64,000 nt of DNA from Segatella copri (GTDB lineage Bacteria > Bacteroidota > Bacteroidia > Bacteroidales > Bacteroidaceae): assembly GCF_949820605.1 (NCBI RefSeq), contig NZ_CATKVU010000007.1, positions 124,001 through 188,000 on the forward strand, read 5' to 3'. Position 1 is the stretch's first letter. The number at the start of each line of letters is the position of its first letter. The notes below the pieces were generated by a model, which was given only the letters and a program-made list of their open reading frames with translations, ran no database searches and had not been told where the DNA came from. Made by a program: the position numbers and the translations under genes. Below are positions 9,073 through 18,645 of the stretch, one piece after another.

Positions 9073-10339
9073 CGGAAACCAGCCAAAGGCTGTTGCTCAG
9101 AACTGTTATCAGGGGCATTTCACCCGCAGTCTTCACGATGTGATGCAGGACGTATCGCAGCGCTGGGGTGTTCGCTTTAAATATAATGTGGATACCGTTG
9201 GTAGGCAGTTGCCTTATGCCGACTTCCGCATCAAGCCCTATTCGCTGGAGGAAACCCTGACGAATATCTGTAAGTATTTCGACTTCAACTGGTGGAAGCA
9301 GAATGGTAATGTCTATAAGATCAAGCCTTATGAATATCCCCGTCGCCATACCGAAGAGGGTGAGCAGATGCTTGCTTATCTCAAGACACTCTACCAGAAC
9401 CGGGAACAGTTTGAAGCACGCAAGGATTCTGTACGCAAGGAGGTGCGCTGCATCCTGGGTATCGACCGTTATATGGATTCCCTGGTTCATAAGAAACCGA
9501 TTTTGGGAAAGGTACGCCGATATGACGGGTATACGGTTCAGAATATCTGCATCGAGACCTTGCCTGGCGAGCATGTCTTCGGTTCCATCTATACGCCCGC
9601 CAAGAAGGGCAAGCATCCTTTGATTATTTGTCCCGACGGTCATTTCGGTGGTGGCAGATATCGTGCCGATGAGCAGCAGCGCCTCGGAACCTTGGCAAGA
9701 ATGGGTGCTATCTGTGTAGATTTCGACCTGTATGGCTGGGGACAGAGTGAGGCTGAATATGGCAAGAATTCGCATCAGACCGACCGTGCCCATGTGATTC
9801 AGGCTCTGAATGCCGAGGTATTGCTCGATTATATGTGGAACCATCGCAAGGATGTGGATAAGACGCGCATCGGAGCGAATGGCGGCAGTGGCGGCGGTAC
9901 GCATACAGTCCTGCTGACGGTACTCGACGACCGTATCACGGCAGCAGCCCCAACGGTGAATCTTGCTTCTCATTTTGATGGCGGTTGTCCTTGCGAGAGT
10001 GGCAAACCTATCCAGTTGGCGGGGTATGGTACGTGTAATGCCGAGTTGATGGCTTTCTTTGCCCCTAAGCCGTTGTTGGTAGTGAGCGATGGTGGCGATT
10101 GGACCGTCTCTGTTCCATCTCTCGAATATCCGTATCTGCAGTATATATATAATATGTATGGTGCCAAGGAACAGGTAACCAATGTGCATCTGCCTAAGGA
10201 ACGTCATGATTATGGCATCAACAAGCGCCAGGCAAACTACGATTTCTTCATCCGTGTCTTCGGTTTGGACCGCAGTAAGTTGGATGAAAGCAAAGTGAAG
10301 GTTGAAAAACCGGAAGTTTTGCAATCGGTCATCAGATAA
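9002..10339 (+). CDS. STN-like domain fused to CE19-like alpha/beta-hydrolase esterase
   Basis: A 445-residue exported esterase (signal peptide MMKQNIMTALIAASMSLSASA; the adjacent ATG at 9005 is equally possible). Residues about 35-105 (SLHDVMQDVSQRWGVRFKYN, then SLEETLTNICKYFDFNWW and GNVYKIKP) match the STN/DUF4974 fold found at the N-terminus of TonB transducers and in FecR. Residues about 150-445 are an alpha/beta hydrolase: nucleophile Ser about 296 in GGSGGG, His about 402 in KERHDYG, and a likely acid in VVSDGGDW. The nearest characterised family I recall is CE19, the pectin methylesterase BT1017 of the B. thetaiotaomicron RG-II locus. It could instead be a deacetylase. It ends an operon closed by the terminator at 10361. 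Confidence 0.7.
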   Translation: MMKQNIMTALIAASMSLSASAQNNGNQPKAVAQNCYQGHFTRSLHDVMQDVSQRWGVRFKYNVDTVGRQLPYADFRIKPYSLEETLTNICKYFDFNWWKQNGNVYKIKPYEYPRRHTEEGEQMLAYLKTLYQNREQFEARKDSVRKEVRCILGIDRYMDSLVHKKPILGKVRRYDGYTVQNICIETLPGEHVFGSIYTPAKKGKHPLIICPDGHFGGGRYRADEQQRLGTLARMGAICVDFDLYGWGQSEAEYGKNSHQTDRAHVIQALNAEVLLDYMWNHRKDVDKTRIGANGGSGGGTHTVLLTVLDDRITAAAPTVNLASHFDGGCPCESGKPIQLAGYGTCNAELMAFFAPKPLLVVSDGGDWTVSVPSLEYPYLQYIYNMYGAKEQVTNVHLPKERHDYGINKRQANYDFFIRVFGLDRSKLDESKVKVEKPEVLQSVIR

Positions 10340-10360
10340 TAAGATAGAAGATAATAAATC

Positions 10361-10400
10361 AGACCTCACGCCGTTTTGTAAATGACGTGAGGTCTTTTTC
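10361..10400 (+). terminator. Rho-independent terminator of the first PUL operon
   Basis: A 10-bp perfect stem, AGACCTCACG with CGTGAGGTCT (10361-10370 and 10386-10395), followed by a T-run. It separates operon 1 from the next regulatory element only 11 nt away. Confidence 0.88.
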
Positions 10401-10410
10401 GTCTTTTCTG

Positions 10411-10441
10411 ACGACAAAGGCGGCTCTTTTGCGTCTATATA
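10411..10441 (+). promoter_or_regulatory. PUL bipartite regulatory element, copy 2
   Basis: ACGACAAAG, 11 bases, GCGTCTATATA: a weaker left half but the same spacing. It lies 32 nt before the GH95 start. Confidence 0.7.
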
Positions 10442-10473
10442 TAAAATTGTTTAATCGATTAAAACAAAAACAA

Positions 10474-12954
10474 ATGAAAATCTTAAGAACCATCACACTT
10501 TGCTGCCTGGCTTGTCTCTCTTTGCAAGCAACAGCACAATCATATAAGCTCTGGTACGACAAACCAGCGCTGGTCTGGACCGATGCCTTGCCTTTGGGTA
10601 ATGGACGGTTGGGTGCCATGGTATATGGCATTCCAGCCACCGAACGTCTGCAGCTGAACGAGGAAACCATCTGGGCAGGACAGCCTAACAAGAATGCCAA
10701 TCCTCATGCCAAGGCAGCTCTTCCAGTTGTCCAGAACCTCATCTGGCAGGGCGAATACCGTAAGGCACAGGATATGTGTACCGAGAAAATCATGTCGAAT
10801 ACCAACTTCGGAATGCCTTACCAGACCTTTGGTGATGTCTATATCTCTGCTCCCGGGATGGATGGCTATTCTCAGTATTATCGTGAACTGAGTCTGGATT
10901 CTGCCCGCTGCCTCACCCGCTGGACAGCCCATGGTGTCACCTATCAGCGCGAGGTCATCACCTCCTTTTCCGATAATGTAGTGATGGTAAGATTCACTGC
11001 CAACAAGCCTCATAGTATCACCTTCAATGCCAACTTCACTTCTCCTCATGATGATGTCATCATCCGTACCGATGTCGAAGAAGCTACCCTCGAAGGAGTG
11101 GCTGCCAAGCACGAAGGTCTGAAGGGAAAGGTGAGATTCATGGGCAGAATGGCGGCTCAGATCAAAGGCGGCGAGGCTGCGAAGACCTGTCGCGACGGCG
11201 TGGTAAGCGTGAAGAATGCCGATGAAGCCGTACTCTATATATCCATCGCCACCAACTTCGTTAACTACAAGGATATTACCGGCAACGAGGTGGAACGCAG
11301 CAAGCAGGCGCTTCATACCGCCATGGCGAAGGATGCCCGAGAACAGATGGCGCAGCATGTGGCTAAATTCCAGAGCATGATGCATCGCAACTCGCTCTGG
11401 TTGGGCGCTGACAAGTATCAGAATCTGCCTACCGACGAACGCCTCATCCGCTTTGCCAAGCAGGACGATAACTATCTCGTAGCCACCTATTATGCTTTCG
11501 GCAGATACCTTCTGATATGCAGTTCGCAGCCTGGCACACAGCCAGCTAACCTGCAGGGCATCTGGAACGATAAGATGTTCCCGTCATGGGACAGCAAGTA
11601 TACCACCAACATCAACATGGAGATGAACTACTGGCCATCAGAGATGACTAACCTCTCCGAACTCAATGAACCGCTCTTCCGGTTGATTCGTGAGGTAAGC
11701 GAAACCGGAAAGGAATCAGCTCAGACCATGTATGGAAAGAACGGCTGGGTTTTGCATCACAATACCGACATCTGGCGAGTGACGGGCGGTATCGATAAGG
11801 CAGCATCAGGCATGTGGATGACCGGTGGCGCCTGGGTTTCATCCCATCTCTGGCAACATTATCTCTATAGTGGCGACAAGGAATTCCTACGTAAGGCTTA
11901 TCCTATCATGAAGGGGGCAGCCACCTTCCTCGATGAGATGCTGATACCGGAGCCTGAGCATGGATGGCTCGTGATTTCTCCAGCTGTGAGTCCGGAGAAT
12001 ACTCATCCTTCCAAGGATGGAAAGATAGCCATGAGCTATGGCACTACGATGGATAATGAATTGCTCCACGAACTCTTCTCTACCGTTATCAGAGCGAGCG
12101 AAATCCTGGGCGAAGATGCCGGATATGCTGCTCATCTGAAGGAAGTTTTGGGAAAGATGGCACCGATGCAGATTGGCAAGTGGGGACAGTTGCAGGAATG
12201 GATTAAGGATTGGGACGATCCTCAGGATAATCATCGCCATGTGAGTCATCTCTATGCGCTCTATCCTGGTAATCAGATTACACCGGAGCAGACTCCGGAA
12301 CTCTTCGATGCAGCCCGTACTTCGCTGATACATCGTGGCGACCCGAGTACAGGTTGGTCGATGGGATGGAAGGTTTGTCTCTGGGCTCGTCTTCTGGATG
12401 GTAATCACGCCTATAAACTGATTCACAACCAGTTGACCCTGACCGATGACCACTTCCTCGCCTATGGATTGAACAAGAAAAAGGGTGGAACCTATCGCAA
12501 TCTCTTCGATGCGCATCCACCGTTCCAGATAGATGGCAACTTCGGCTGTACAGCCGGTATCGCAGAGATGCTGATGCAGAGCCATGACGGATGTGTCAAT
12601 ATCCTGCCGGCTCTTCCTGATGCCTGGAAGGCTGAAGGAAAGGTGCAGGGACTCCGCACCAGAGGTGGTTTCCTCATCGAGGAACTGGCATGGAAGAATG
12701 GCAGAATCACGTCGCTCAAGATCCGTTCTACCCTCGGTGGCAACCTTCGTCTCCGTCTGCCGGTAGGCAACCGGTTAAAGGGCATCAAGGGTATGAAATC
12801 AGCCAAGGGCAAGAATTCGAATCCGCTCTTTTCAGCCTTCGAACAGCCACAGATGCAAAACCATTCAGAAGTGAAACTCAACAAGGTGGTGTTGCCAAAG
12901 GCAAATACCTATGACATCACTACACGAAAGGGAGAGACCATCCGATTGATTTAA
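10474..12954 (+). CDS. Secreted GH95 alpha-L-fucosidase/alpha-L-galactosidase
   Basis: An 826-residue protein. I chose the ATG at 10474 because [22 protein letters not shown] is a clean signal peptide and the regulatory element lies within the longer open frame that begins at 10387. GH95 hallmarks: [20 protein letters not shown], the LNEETIWAG motif, [44 protein letters not shown] and [18 protein letters not shown]95 members act on alpha-L-fucose or on alpha-L-galactose. In the known RG-II pathway a GH95 (BT1010) removes the terminal L-galactose of chain A, which fits this locus better than fucose. Leads the operon GH95, GH140, GH78-GH33. Confidence 0.93.
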   Translation: MKILRTITLCCLACLSLQATAQSYKLWYDKPALVWTDALPLGNGRLGAMVYGIPATERLQLNEETIWAGQPNKNANPHAKAALPVVQNLIWQGEYRKAQDMCTEKIMSNTNFGMPYQTFGDVYISAPGMDGYSQYYRELSLDSARCLTRWTAHGVTYQREVITSFSDNVVMVRFTANKPHSITFNANFTSPHDDVIIRTDVEEATLEGVAAKHEGLKGKVRFMGRMAAQIKGGEAAKTCRDGVVSVKNADEAVLYISIATNFVNYKDITGNEVERSKQALHTAMAKDAREQMAQHVAKFQSMMHRNSLWLGADKYQNLPTDERLIRFAKQDDNYLVATYYAFGRYLLICSSQPGTQPANLQGIWNDKMFPSWDSKYTTNINMEMNYWPSEMTNLSELNEPLFRLIREVSETGKESAQTMYGKNGWVLHHNTDIWRVTGGIDKAASGMWMTGGAWVSSHLWQHYLYSGDKEFLRKAYPIMKGAATFLDEMLIPEPEHGWLVISPAVSPENTHPSKDGKIAMSYGTTMDNELLHELFSTVIRASEILGEDAGYAAHLKEVLGKMAPMQIGKWGQLQEWIKDWDDPQDNHRHVSHLYALYPGNQITPEQTPELFDAARTSLIHRGDPSTGWSMGWKVCLWARLLDGNHAYKLIHNQLTLTDDHFLAYGLNKKKGGTYRNLFDAHPPFQIDGNFGCTAGIAEMLMQSHDGCVNILPALPDAWKAEGKVQGLRTRGGFLIEELAWKNGRITSLKIRSTLGGNLRLRLPVGNRLKGIKGMKSAKGKNSNPLFSAFEQPQMQNHSEVKLNKVVLPKANTYDITTRKGETIRLI

Positions 12955-12997
12955 AAATATGGGTATAAACTCCTTAACATCAAAACTCCTTTAGAAA

Positions 12998-14470
12998 ATG
13001 AAAAAAATAATGATAACATTGGCGCTGGCTTGCGGAATCTTTACCGCAGCCTCTGCCGCAAAAAACGAAAAGCCTTGGGCTAATGGTAAATTACAGGTTT
13101 CTGCCAACCAGCGATTCCTCCAGTTTGAAAACGGACAGCCGTTCTTCTTGTTGGGTGATACCGGTTGGCTTCTTCCGGAACGTCTGGATAGAGCCGAGGC
13201 ACAGTATTATCTTCAGAAATGCCGTGTAGCGGGATTTAATACCGTTCTCATCCAGGTGATGGACGGCACACCTTCTTTTAATATCTACGGACAGCAGTCG
13301 CTCCCTGCTGGTTGGGATTTGTCGAAGGCAGACCCAGCAGGTGTTTACAGCTATTGGGATCATCTCGACTACATCATCAAACTTGCCGAACAGAACGGCA
13401 TCTACATCGGCATGGTAACCATCTGGGGTTCTCAGGTAAAGGCAGAGAATATCAATGCACAGCAGGCTAAGGCATACGGAAAGTTCCTTGCCAACCGCTA
13501 TAAGAATTCGCCTAATATCATCTGGGTGATGGGTGGCGATATCCAGGGCGATATCCACCCAGAGGTGTGGGAGTCGCTCGCTACCAGCATCAAGAGTATT
13601 GACCACAACCATCTCATGACCTATCATCCTCGTGGCAGATATACTTCAGCCAAATGGTGGAGCAAGGCGAAATGGCTCGATTTCCATACCTTCCAGAGCG
13701 GTCACCGCAAGTATGGTCAGCGTATGGGCAACAAGGATTATCCTATCCCGGACAATACCGAGGAAGACAACTGGATGTATGTGGATTCTACCTGGGCATA
13801 CAAACCTATCAAGCCTGTGCTCGATGCCGAACCGAGCTACGAGGATATTCCGAAGGGACTGCACGATCCTAACGAGGAGCGCTGGCAGGATTATGATGTT
13901 CGCCGCTATGCCTACTGGAGTGTCTTTGCCGGTTCCTGTGGTCATACCTATGGTCATAATGCCATCATGCAGATGTTGAAGCCTGGCTATCCTACCAGTT
14001 ATGGAAGTGATGGAGCCGAGAAGCCTTGGTATGTGGCGCTCAACGACCCAGGATTCAACCAGATGAAGCATCTCAAGAATCTGATGCTCTCGCTGCCATA
14101 CTTTGAGCGTGTGCCCGACCAGAGCATCATCGCCGGTGAGAATGGTGAAAAATATAACCGTCTGCTGGCTACCCGAGGCAACGATTATCTGATGGTTTAC
14201 AATTACAACTGTGTTCCGATGAAACTCGACCTCCGCAAGGTTTCGGGTAGCAGAAAGAACGTATGGTGGATGGATGCTGCTAACGGACAGCTGGAATATA
14301 TCGGAGCGTTTGATAACAAGGTCATCACCTTCGCTCCTCAGAAGGCTACCCGCGGTATCAGCGATGGTGTTTTCATCGCCATTGATGCCAGCAAGGACTA
14401 TCTGAAGAAAGACCAGAAGATGATAGAAGACCAGAGTCTGGCTGGTAAGAAAAGAGATTTGAATGAATAA
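12998..14470 (+). CDS. Secreted GH140-like apiosidase
   Basis: A 490-residue protein with a signal peptide ending FTAASA (residue 20). It is a TIM-barrel enzyme of the DUF4038 type: QFENGQPFFLLGDTGWLLPE near the start, then AGFNTVLIQVM, NIIWVMGGD (probable acid/base region) and a C-terminal DUF5060/collagen-binding-like sandwich (YNRLLATRGNDYLMVYNYN). GH140, founded on BT1012 of the RG-II system, splits the bond between apiose and the galacturonan backbone, so it can detach chains A and B. Position between GH95 and the GH78-GH33 fusion supports this. Ends 39 nt before the next start. Confidence 0.85.
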   Translation: MKKIMITLALACGIFTAASAAKNEKPWANGKLQVSANQRFLQFENGQPFFLLGDTGWLLPERLDRAEAQYYLQKCRVAGFNTVLIQVMDGTPSFNIYGQQSLPAGWDLSKADPAGVYSYWDHLDYIIKLAEQNGIYIGMVTIWGSQVKAENINAQQAKAYGKFLANRYKNSPNIIWVMGGDIQGDIHPEVWESLATSIKSIDHNHLMTYHPRGRYTSAKWWSKAKWLDFHTFQSGHRKYGQRMGNKDYPIPDNTEEDNWMYVDSTWAYKPIKPVLDAEPSYEDIPKGLHDPNEERWQDYDVRRYAYWSVFAGSCGHTYGHNAIMQMLKPGYPTSYGSDGAEKPWYVALNDPGFNQMKHLKNLMLSLPYFERVPDQSIIAGENGEKYNRLLATRGNDYLMVYNYNCVPMKLDLRKVSGSRKNVWWMDAANGQLEYIGAFDNKVITFAPQKATRGISDGVFIAIDASKDYLKKDQKMIEDQSLAGKKRDLNE

Positions 14471-14474
14471 ATAA

Positions 14475-14511
14475 AGTGAAGAGTGAAGAACGAAGAGTGA
14501 AGAATTCAAAT
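14475..14511 (+). repeat. GAAGAGTGAAGA-type intergenic oligonucleotide repeat, copy 1
   Basis: A 37-nt tandem of GTGAAGA/CGAAGA units immediately before and overlapping the start of the GH78-GH33 gene. It is nearly identical to a copy inside a GH2 coding sequence at 35518-35555, and similar to one at 60381-60420. It also fills the ribosome-binding region of the downstream gene. Confidence 0.8.
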
Positions 14512-17500
14512 GAAGAATAATATATTGATGAGTGTGTTGCTGACCGTATCACTGTCGGCTGCACTTCCGCTTTCCGCTGCCAGTCATGTTGACGTGGTAA
14601 AGATGCGGACAGAGAACCGGGTGAATCCTTTGGGAATCGGAACATCAACCCCTCGCTTCTCCTGGCAGATTACTTCAGACAGGAAGGGCGTGGTGCAGAC
14701 GAGTTATCAGATTCTGGTGGCTTCTTCCCGAGAAAAACTGGATAGAAATGAGGCTGATTTATGGAATAGCGGTGAACGCAACAGCGATGAACAGCTGTGG
14801 ATTCCTTATCAGGGCAAGGCGCTGCTGAGTGGCGCTCAAGCTTACTGGAAGGTGCGTATCACTACCAATAAAGGAAAATCGGAATGGACCGAACCGCAGC
14901 TCTTCACCATCGGACTGCTCGGTGAAACCAAATGGAGCGGTACCTGGATTGGCTTGGAAGACCTGCAGCCCGGAGAACAGAAAGGCATGCATACCCGACT
15001 GGCGGCACGCTATATCCGCAAGGACTTTGCGGCAAAAGGCAAGGTGAAGCGGGCGGTGGCTTATGTTGCCGGACTCGGTGTATACGAGTTTTATGTCAAC
15101 GGACAGCGTATGGGGGGCAGTCAGGCTTTGCAGCCTGCACCAACCGATTATCGCAAGACCATCTATTACAATACCTTTGATGTCACTTCGCTCCTTACCG
15201 AGAAGAATGCCATCGCCATCAAACTTGGCAACGGCAGAATGTTTCCGATGCGACTGGAGAAGGCATACAAGACACCTTTCTTCGGTTATCCGAAATGCCG
15301 CATCAACGTGAAGGTGGAGTATGAGAACGGAAAGACTGAAACCTGGGCAACCAATAACACATGGAAGTTGAGCTTCGATGGTCCTATCCGCAGCAACAAC
15401 GAGTATGATGGCGAGGAGTATGATGCTCGCAGGGAACAGGCGCTGAAGGGCTGGACCCAGGCTGGTTTCGACGATAGCCAGTGGCAGAAAGCCGAGCGCT
15501 GTGCCATTCCTGATGGTACGCTGATGGCGCAGCCGATGACGGGAATGGTTGAGAAGGAATTCGGTCATCCGGTGAGTTTGAAGCATCGCCACGATACCCT
15601 CATCGTAGATTTCGGACAGAACATGGCGGGCTGGATTGGTTTCCAGGTCCGTGGCAGGCAGGGTGATACCATCCGTGTGAAATATGCAGAGAAACTGCAG
15701 GCTGACGGCAGTCTGTATCTCGACAACTTCCGCAATGCCCTCTCTGAGGATATTTATGTCTGCAATGGCAAGGAAAACGGAAAGTCTTGGCGTCCTGCCT
15801 TCTCTTATCACGGTTTCCGCTACGCTGCCATCACTGGTATGAAGAATGCCCGCAAGGAGGATTTCACCGCTTATACCGTGAGCGACGAGATGGCTACCAT
15901 CGGACATATCGAGACTTCTGATACGATATTAAATAAGGTGTTGAAGAATGCATGGTGGGGCATCTACGGCAATTACAAGGGTATGCCGGTAGACTGTCCG
16001 CAGCGCAACGAGCGCCAGCCTTGGTTGGGCGACCGTACGGTGGGTTCGTTGGGTGAAAGTTTCGTTTTCGACAACGAGCGACTCTACAGCAAGTGGATGC
16101 ACGATATCTGCGATGCCCAGCGTTCGGATGGCAACATCCCGGATGTGGCTCCTGCTTTCTGGAATTACTATACCGATGATGTTACCTGGCCGGCAGCCTT
16201 GCCTTTCACCTGTGATATGCTCTATCATCAGTTTGGCAACAAGCAGCCTATCATCGATTCTTATCCATCCATCAGGAAATGGATCAACCATATCCTGGCT
16301 GAATATACGGATAAGAACGGCATCATCACCAAGGATAAATACGGCGACTGGTGCGTACCACCAGAGAAACTGGAACTGATTCACAGTCAGGATCCGAAGC
16401 GAAAGACCGATGGCAAGCTGATAGCCACCGCTTATATGATCCGCTGTCTGCAGCTGGCAGAGCAGTTTGCCAACCTGCAAGGTTTGAAGGAAGAAGCGAA
16501 AGCTTGGGCAGACCGCAGAAGTGGGATGATAGAAGCTTTCAACAAGCAGTTCCTCACCAACAAGGCAGGAACTTCCCGTCGTCCGGGTCATGTGCTTTAT
16601 CCAGACAGCATCTATTATGGCAACAATACCTCTACAGCCAATCTCCTGGCACTCTCCTTCGGCATCGCTCCCCAGAAGTTGCGCAGCGAACTCATCAAGC
16701 AGGTAGTGAAGGGCATCTGCATCGATGCCAAGGAACATGTCAACTGCGGTGTCATCGGCATCTCCTGGCTCCTTCGCGGTTTGAGCGACAACGGTTTCCC
16801 TGATGTGGCTTATCTCCTGGCTACCCAGCGCACCTATCCGTCGTGGGGTTATATGGCAGAGAACGGAGCCACTACCATCTGGGAACTCTGGAATGGCGAC
16901 AAGGCTGATCCGAAGATGAATTCGGGCAATCATGTGATGCTTTTGGGCGACTTGCTTACCTGGTGCTATCAGTATCTGGGAGGCATCCAACAGCAGGGAG
17001 TCGACGTGCAGCAGGTGGCTGAGGCTGATGCCAGCGTGGCTTACAAGCACATCGTGCTGAAGCCGGAATTCAGTATTCAGAACTGCGAATCGGTAAAGGC
17101 TGATTACGAGACTCCATACGGAGTAGTGAAGAGCCAGTGGAAGAAGACCTTGCAGCATGTGGATTGGGATATCACCGTGCCTTGCAACACCACAGCCGAT
17201 GTCTATCTGCCTGATGGCAAGGTTGAGACGGTGGGTAGTGGCGATTATCATTATTCGGTAGAAATCCCTACCCGCGATGCTGCCATCCTGAAGGATGAAT
17301 TCCTTTATGATTACAGTGGATTCCCATCGGCTCATGCCTCTACTATTACCCAGTTGAAGAATGGTGACCTGGTGGCTGCTTACTTCGGCGGTACCTTCGA
17401 GCGCAATCCGGATGTCTGCATCTGGGTAAGTCGCAAGCCGAAGGGTGCCAAAACTTGGGAGAAACCTATCCTGGCTGCCGATGGTGTTTATCGCCTGGGT

Positions 17501-18496
17501 ACTCCTGAGGCTAAGAAGGCGGGTCTTTCGGGCATCGATGAGAAGACAACTCCGGCTGATAAGGGACCTATCAAGGATGGATTGCGCCGTTTCGGTGTGC
17601 CTGCCGGCTACAAATATGATTTCCGCTCTAAGTCAGCCAATATCAAGTTGCCTGCCAATCTGAAGCGCAAGTCTTGCTGGAACCCTGTGCTCTATACCAT
17701 GCCGGATGGCGAGATATGGCTGTTCTATAAGGTGGGTTCTACGGTTGGCGACTGGACGGGCTGTCTTGTGAAATCGAAGGATGGCGGTAAGACCTGGAGT
17801 GATCCGGAGGCTTTGCCAGACGGTTTCCTCGGTCCTATCAAGAACAAGCCGGAAATGGTGAACGGCAGACTCATCTGCGGTTCCAGTACCGAGAACAAGG
17901 GTTGGCGATTCCATGTAGAGATTCTCGACTTGAAGACCAAAAAGTGGAAGTATGTGGGTCCGGTAGATGCCGAACTGAAGCCTCGTACCGACGATGTGGA
18001 TTCGGCTACGGTGGATATGCAGCATCCTATCTACAAGGAGGGTGAGAAGGCGAGATATATCTACAGTATCCAGCCATCTATCCTGAAGTTGATGGATGGC
18101 AGATTGCAGGTTCTGATGCGTACTCATAATGCCAAACTTGCCACCAGTTTTAGCAGCGACGGTGGTGATACCTGGACTCCGGTTACCCTGCTCGACATCG
18201 AAAACAACCAGAGCGGTACGGATGCTGTCACTCTGAAGGATGGCAAACACGTGCTCATCTACAACAATTTCGAGACCTTGCCGGGAACTAAGAAGGGACC
18301 TCGCACACCATTGAGTCTTGCCATCAGCGATGACGGCACCCATTGGCGTCATCTCCTCACCCTGGAGGACAGTCCTATCAACCAGTATTCCTATCCAGGC
18401 ATCATCGAGGGAAAGGATGGCAAATTGCATTGCATCTACACCTGGCGCCGCCAGAGAGTGGCGTATAAGGAAGTGGATTTGAAAAAGATAAAATAA
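14510..18496 (+). CDS. GH78 alpha-L-rhamnosidase fused to a GH33-like (Kdo hydrolase-type) domain
   Basis: A 1328-residue exported protein. Residues about 24-920 are a full GH78: Ig-like start (RTENRVNPLGIGTSTPRFSW), GVYEFYVNGQRMG, and the (alpha/alpha)6 motif DCPQRNERQPWLGDR. Residues about 930-1328 form a sialidase-fold propeller with three Asp-boxes (SKDGGKTW, SSDGGDTW, SDDGTHW). RG-II chain C is alpha-L-Rha-(1-5)-Kdo, and Kdo is released by a GH33 enzyme in the known system, so the two modules match the two bonds of that disaccharide. Kdo as substrate is inferred; sialic acid is unlikely in this context. Last gene of the operon, followed by a terminator at 18511. Confidence 0.82.
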   Translation: MKNNILMSVLLTVSLSAALPLSAASHVDVVKMRTENRVNPLGIGTSTPRFSWQITSDRKGVVQTSYQILVASSREKLDRNEADLWNSGERNSDEQLWIPYQGKALLSGAQAYWKVRITTNKGKSEWTEPQLFTIGLLGETKWSGTWIGLEDLQPGEQKGMHTRLAARYIRKDFAAKGKVKRAVAYVAGLGVYEFYVNGQRMGGSQALQPAPTDYRKTIYYNTFDVTSLLTEKNAIAIKLGNGRMFPMRLEKAYKTPFFGYPKCRINVKVEYENGKTETWATNNTWKLSFDGPIRSNNEYDGEEYDARREQALKGWTQAGFDDSQWQKAERCAIPDGTLMAQPMTGMVEKEFGHPVSLKHRHDTLIVDFGQNMAGWIGFQVRGRQGDTIRVKYAEKLQADGSLYLDNFRNALSEDIYVCNGKENGKSWRPAFSYHGFRYAAITGMKNARKEDFTAYTVSDEMATIGHIETSDTILNKVLKNAWWGIYGNYKGMPVDCPQRNERQPWLGDRTVGSLGESFVFDNERLYSKWMHDICDAQRSDGNIPDVAPAFWNYYTDDVTWPAALPFTCDMLYHQFGNKQPIIDSYPSIRKWINHILAEYTDKNGIITKDKYGDWCVPPEKLELIHSQDPKRKTDGKLIATAYMIRCLQLAEQFANLQGLKEEAKAWADRRSGMIEAFNKQFLTNKAGTSRRPGHVLYPDSIYYGNNTSTANLLALSFGIAPQKLRSELIKQVVKGICIDAKEHVNCGVIGISWLLRGLSDNGFPDVAYLLATQRTYPSWGYMAENGATTIWELWNGDKADPKMNSGNHVMLLGDLLTWCYQYLGGIQQQGVDVQQVAEADASVAYKHIVLKPEFSIQNCESVKADYETPYGVVKSQWKKTLQHVDWDITVPCNTTADVYLPDGKVETVGSGDYHYSVEIPTRDAAILKDEFLYDYSGFPSAHASTITQLKNGDLVAAYFGGTFERNPDVCIWVSRKPKGAKTWEKPILAADGVYRLGTPEAKKAGLSGIDEKTTPADKGPIKDGLRRFGVPAGYKYDFRSKSANIKLPANLKRKSCWNPVLYTMPDGEIWLFYKVGSTVGDWTGCLVKSKDGGKTWSDPEALPDGFLGPIKNKPEMVNGRLICGSSTENKGWRFHVEILDLKTKKWKYVGPVDAELKPRTDDVDSATVDMQHPIYKEGEKARYIYSIQPSILKLMDGRLQVLMRTHNAKLATSFSSDGGDTWTPVTLLDIENNQSGTDAVTLKDGKHVLIYNNFETLPGTKKGPRTPLSLAISDDGTHWRHLLTLEDSPINQYSYPGIIEGKDGKLHCIYTWRRQRVAYKEVDLKKIK

Positions 18497-18510
18497 GAAA
18501 ATAGTAAATT

Positions 18511-18556
18511 AAAAGGATAGAATATGTACGATGAACGTATCATACTCTATCCTTTT
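18511..18556 (+). terminator. Terminator after the GH95-GH140-GH78/33 operon
   Basis: AAAAGGATAG pairs with CTATCCTTTT across a bulged inner stem, followed by a T-rich tract. The A/T flanks on both sides could allow use in both directions. Confidence 0.75.
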
Positions 18557-18593
18557 ATTGTTTTAGATCCCACAAACGAATGTTCCTTCATTG

Positions 18594-18624
18594 ATTACAA
18601 AAATAAGTTATCTGCGTCTTTATT
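18594..18624 (+). promoter_or_regulatory. PUL bipartite regulatory element, copy 3
   Basis: ATTACAAAA, 11 bases, GCGTCTTTATT; ends 21 nt before the GH138-like gene. Full match to the consensus. Confidence 0.8.
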
Positions 18625-18645
18625 TATAAAACAAAGACTAAGACA

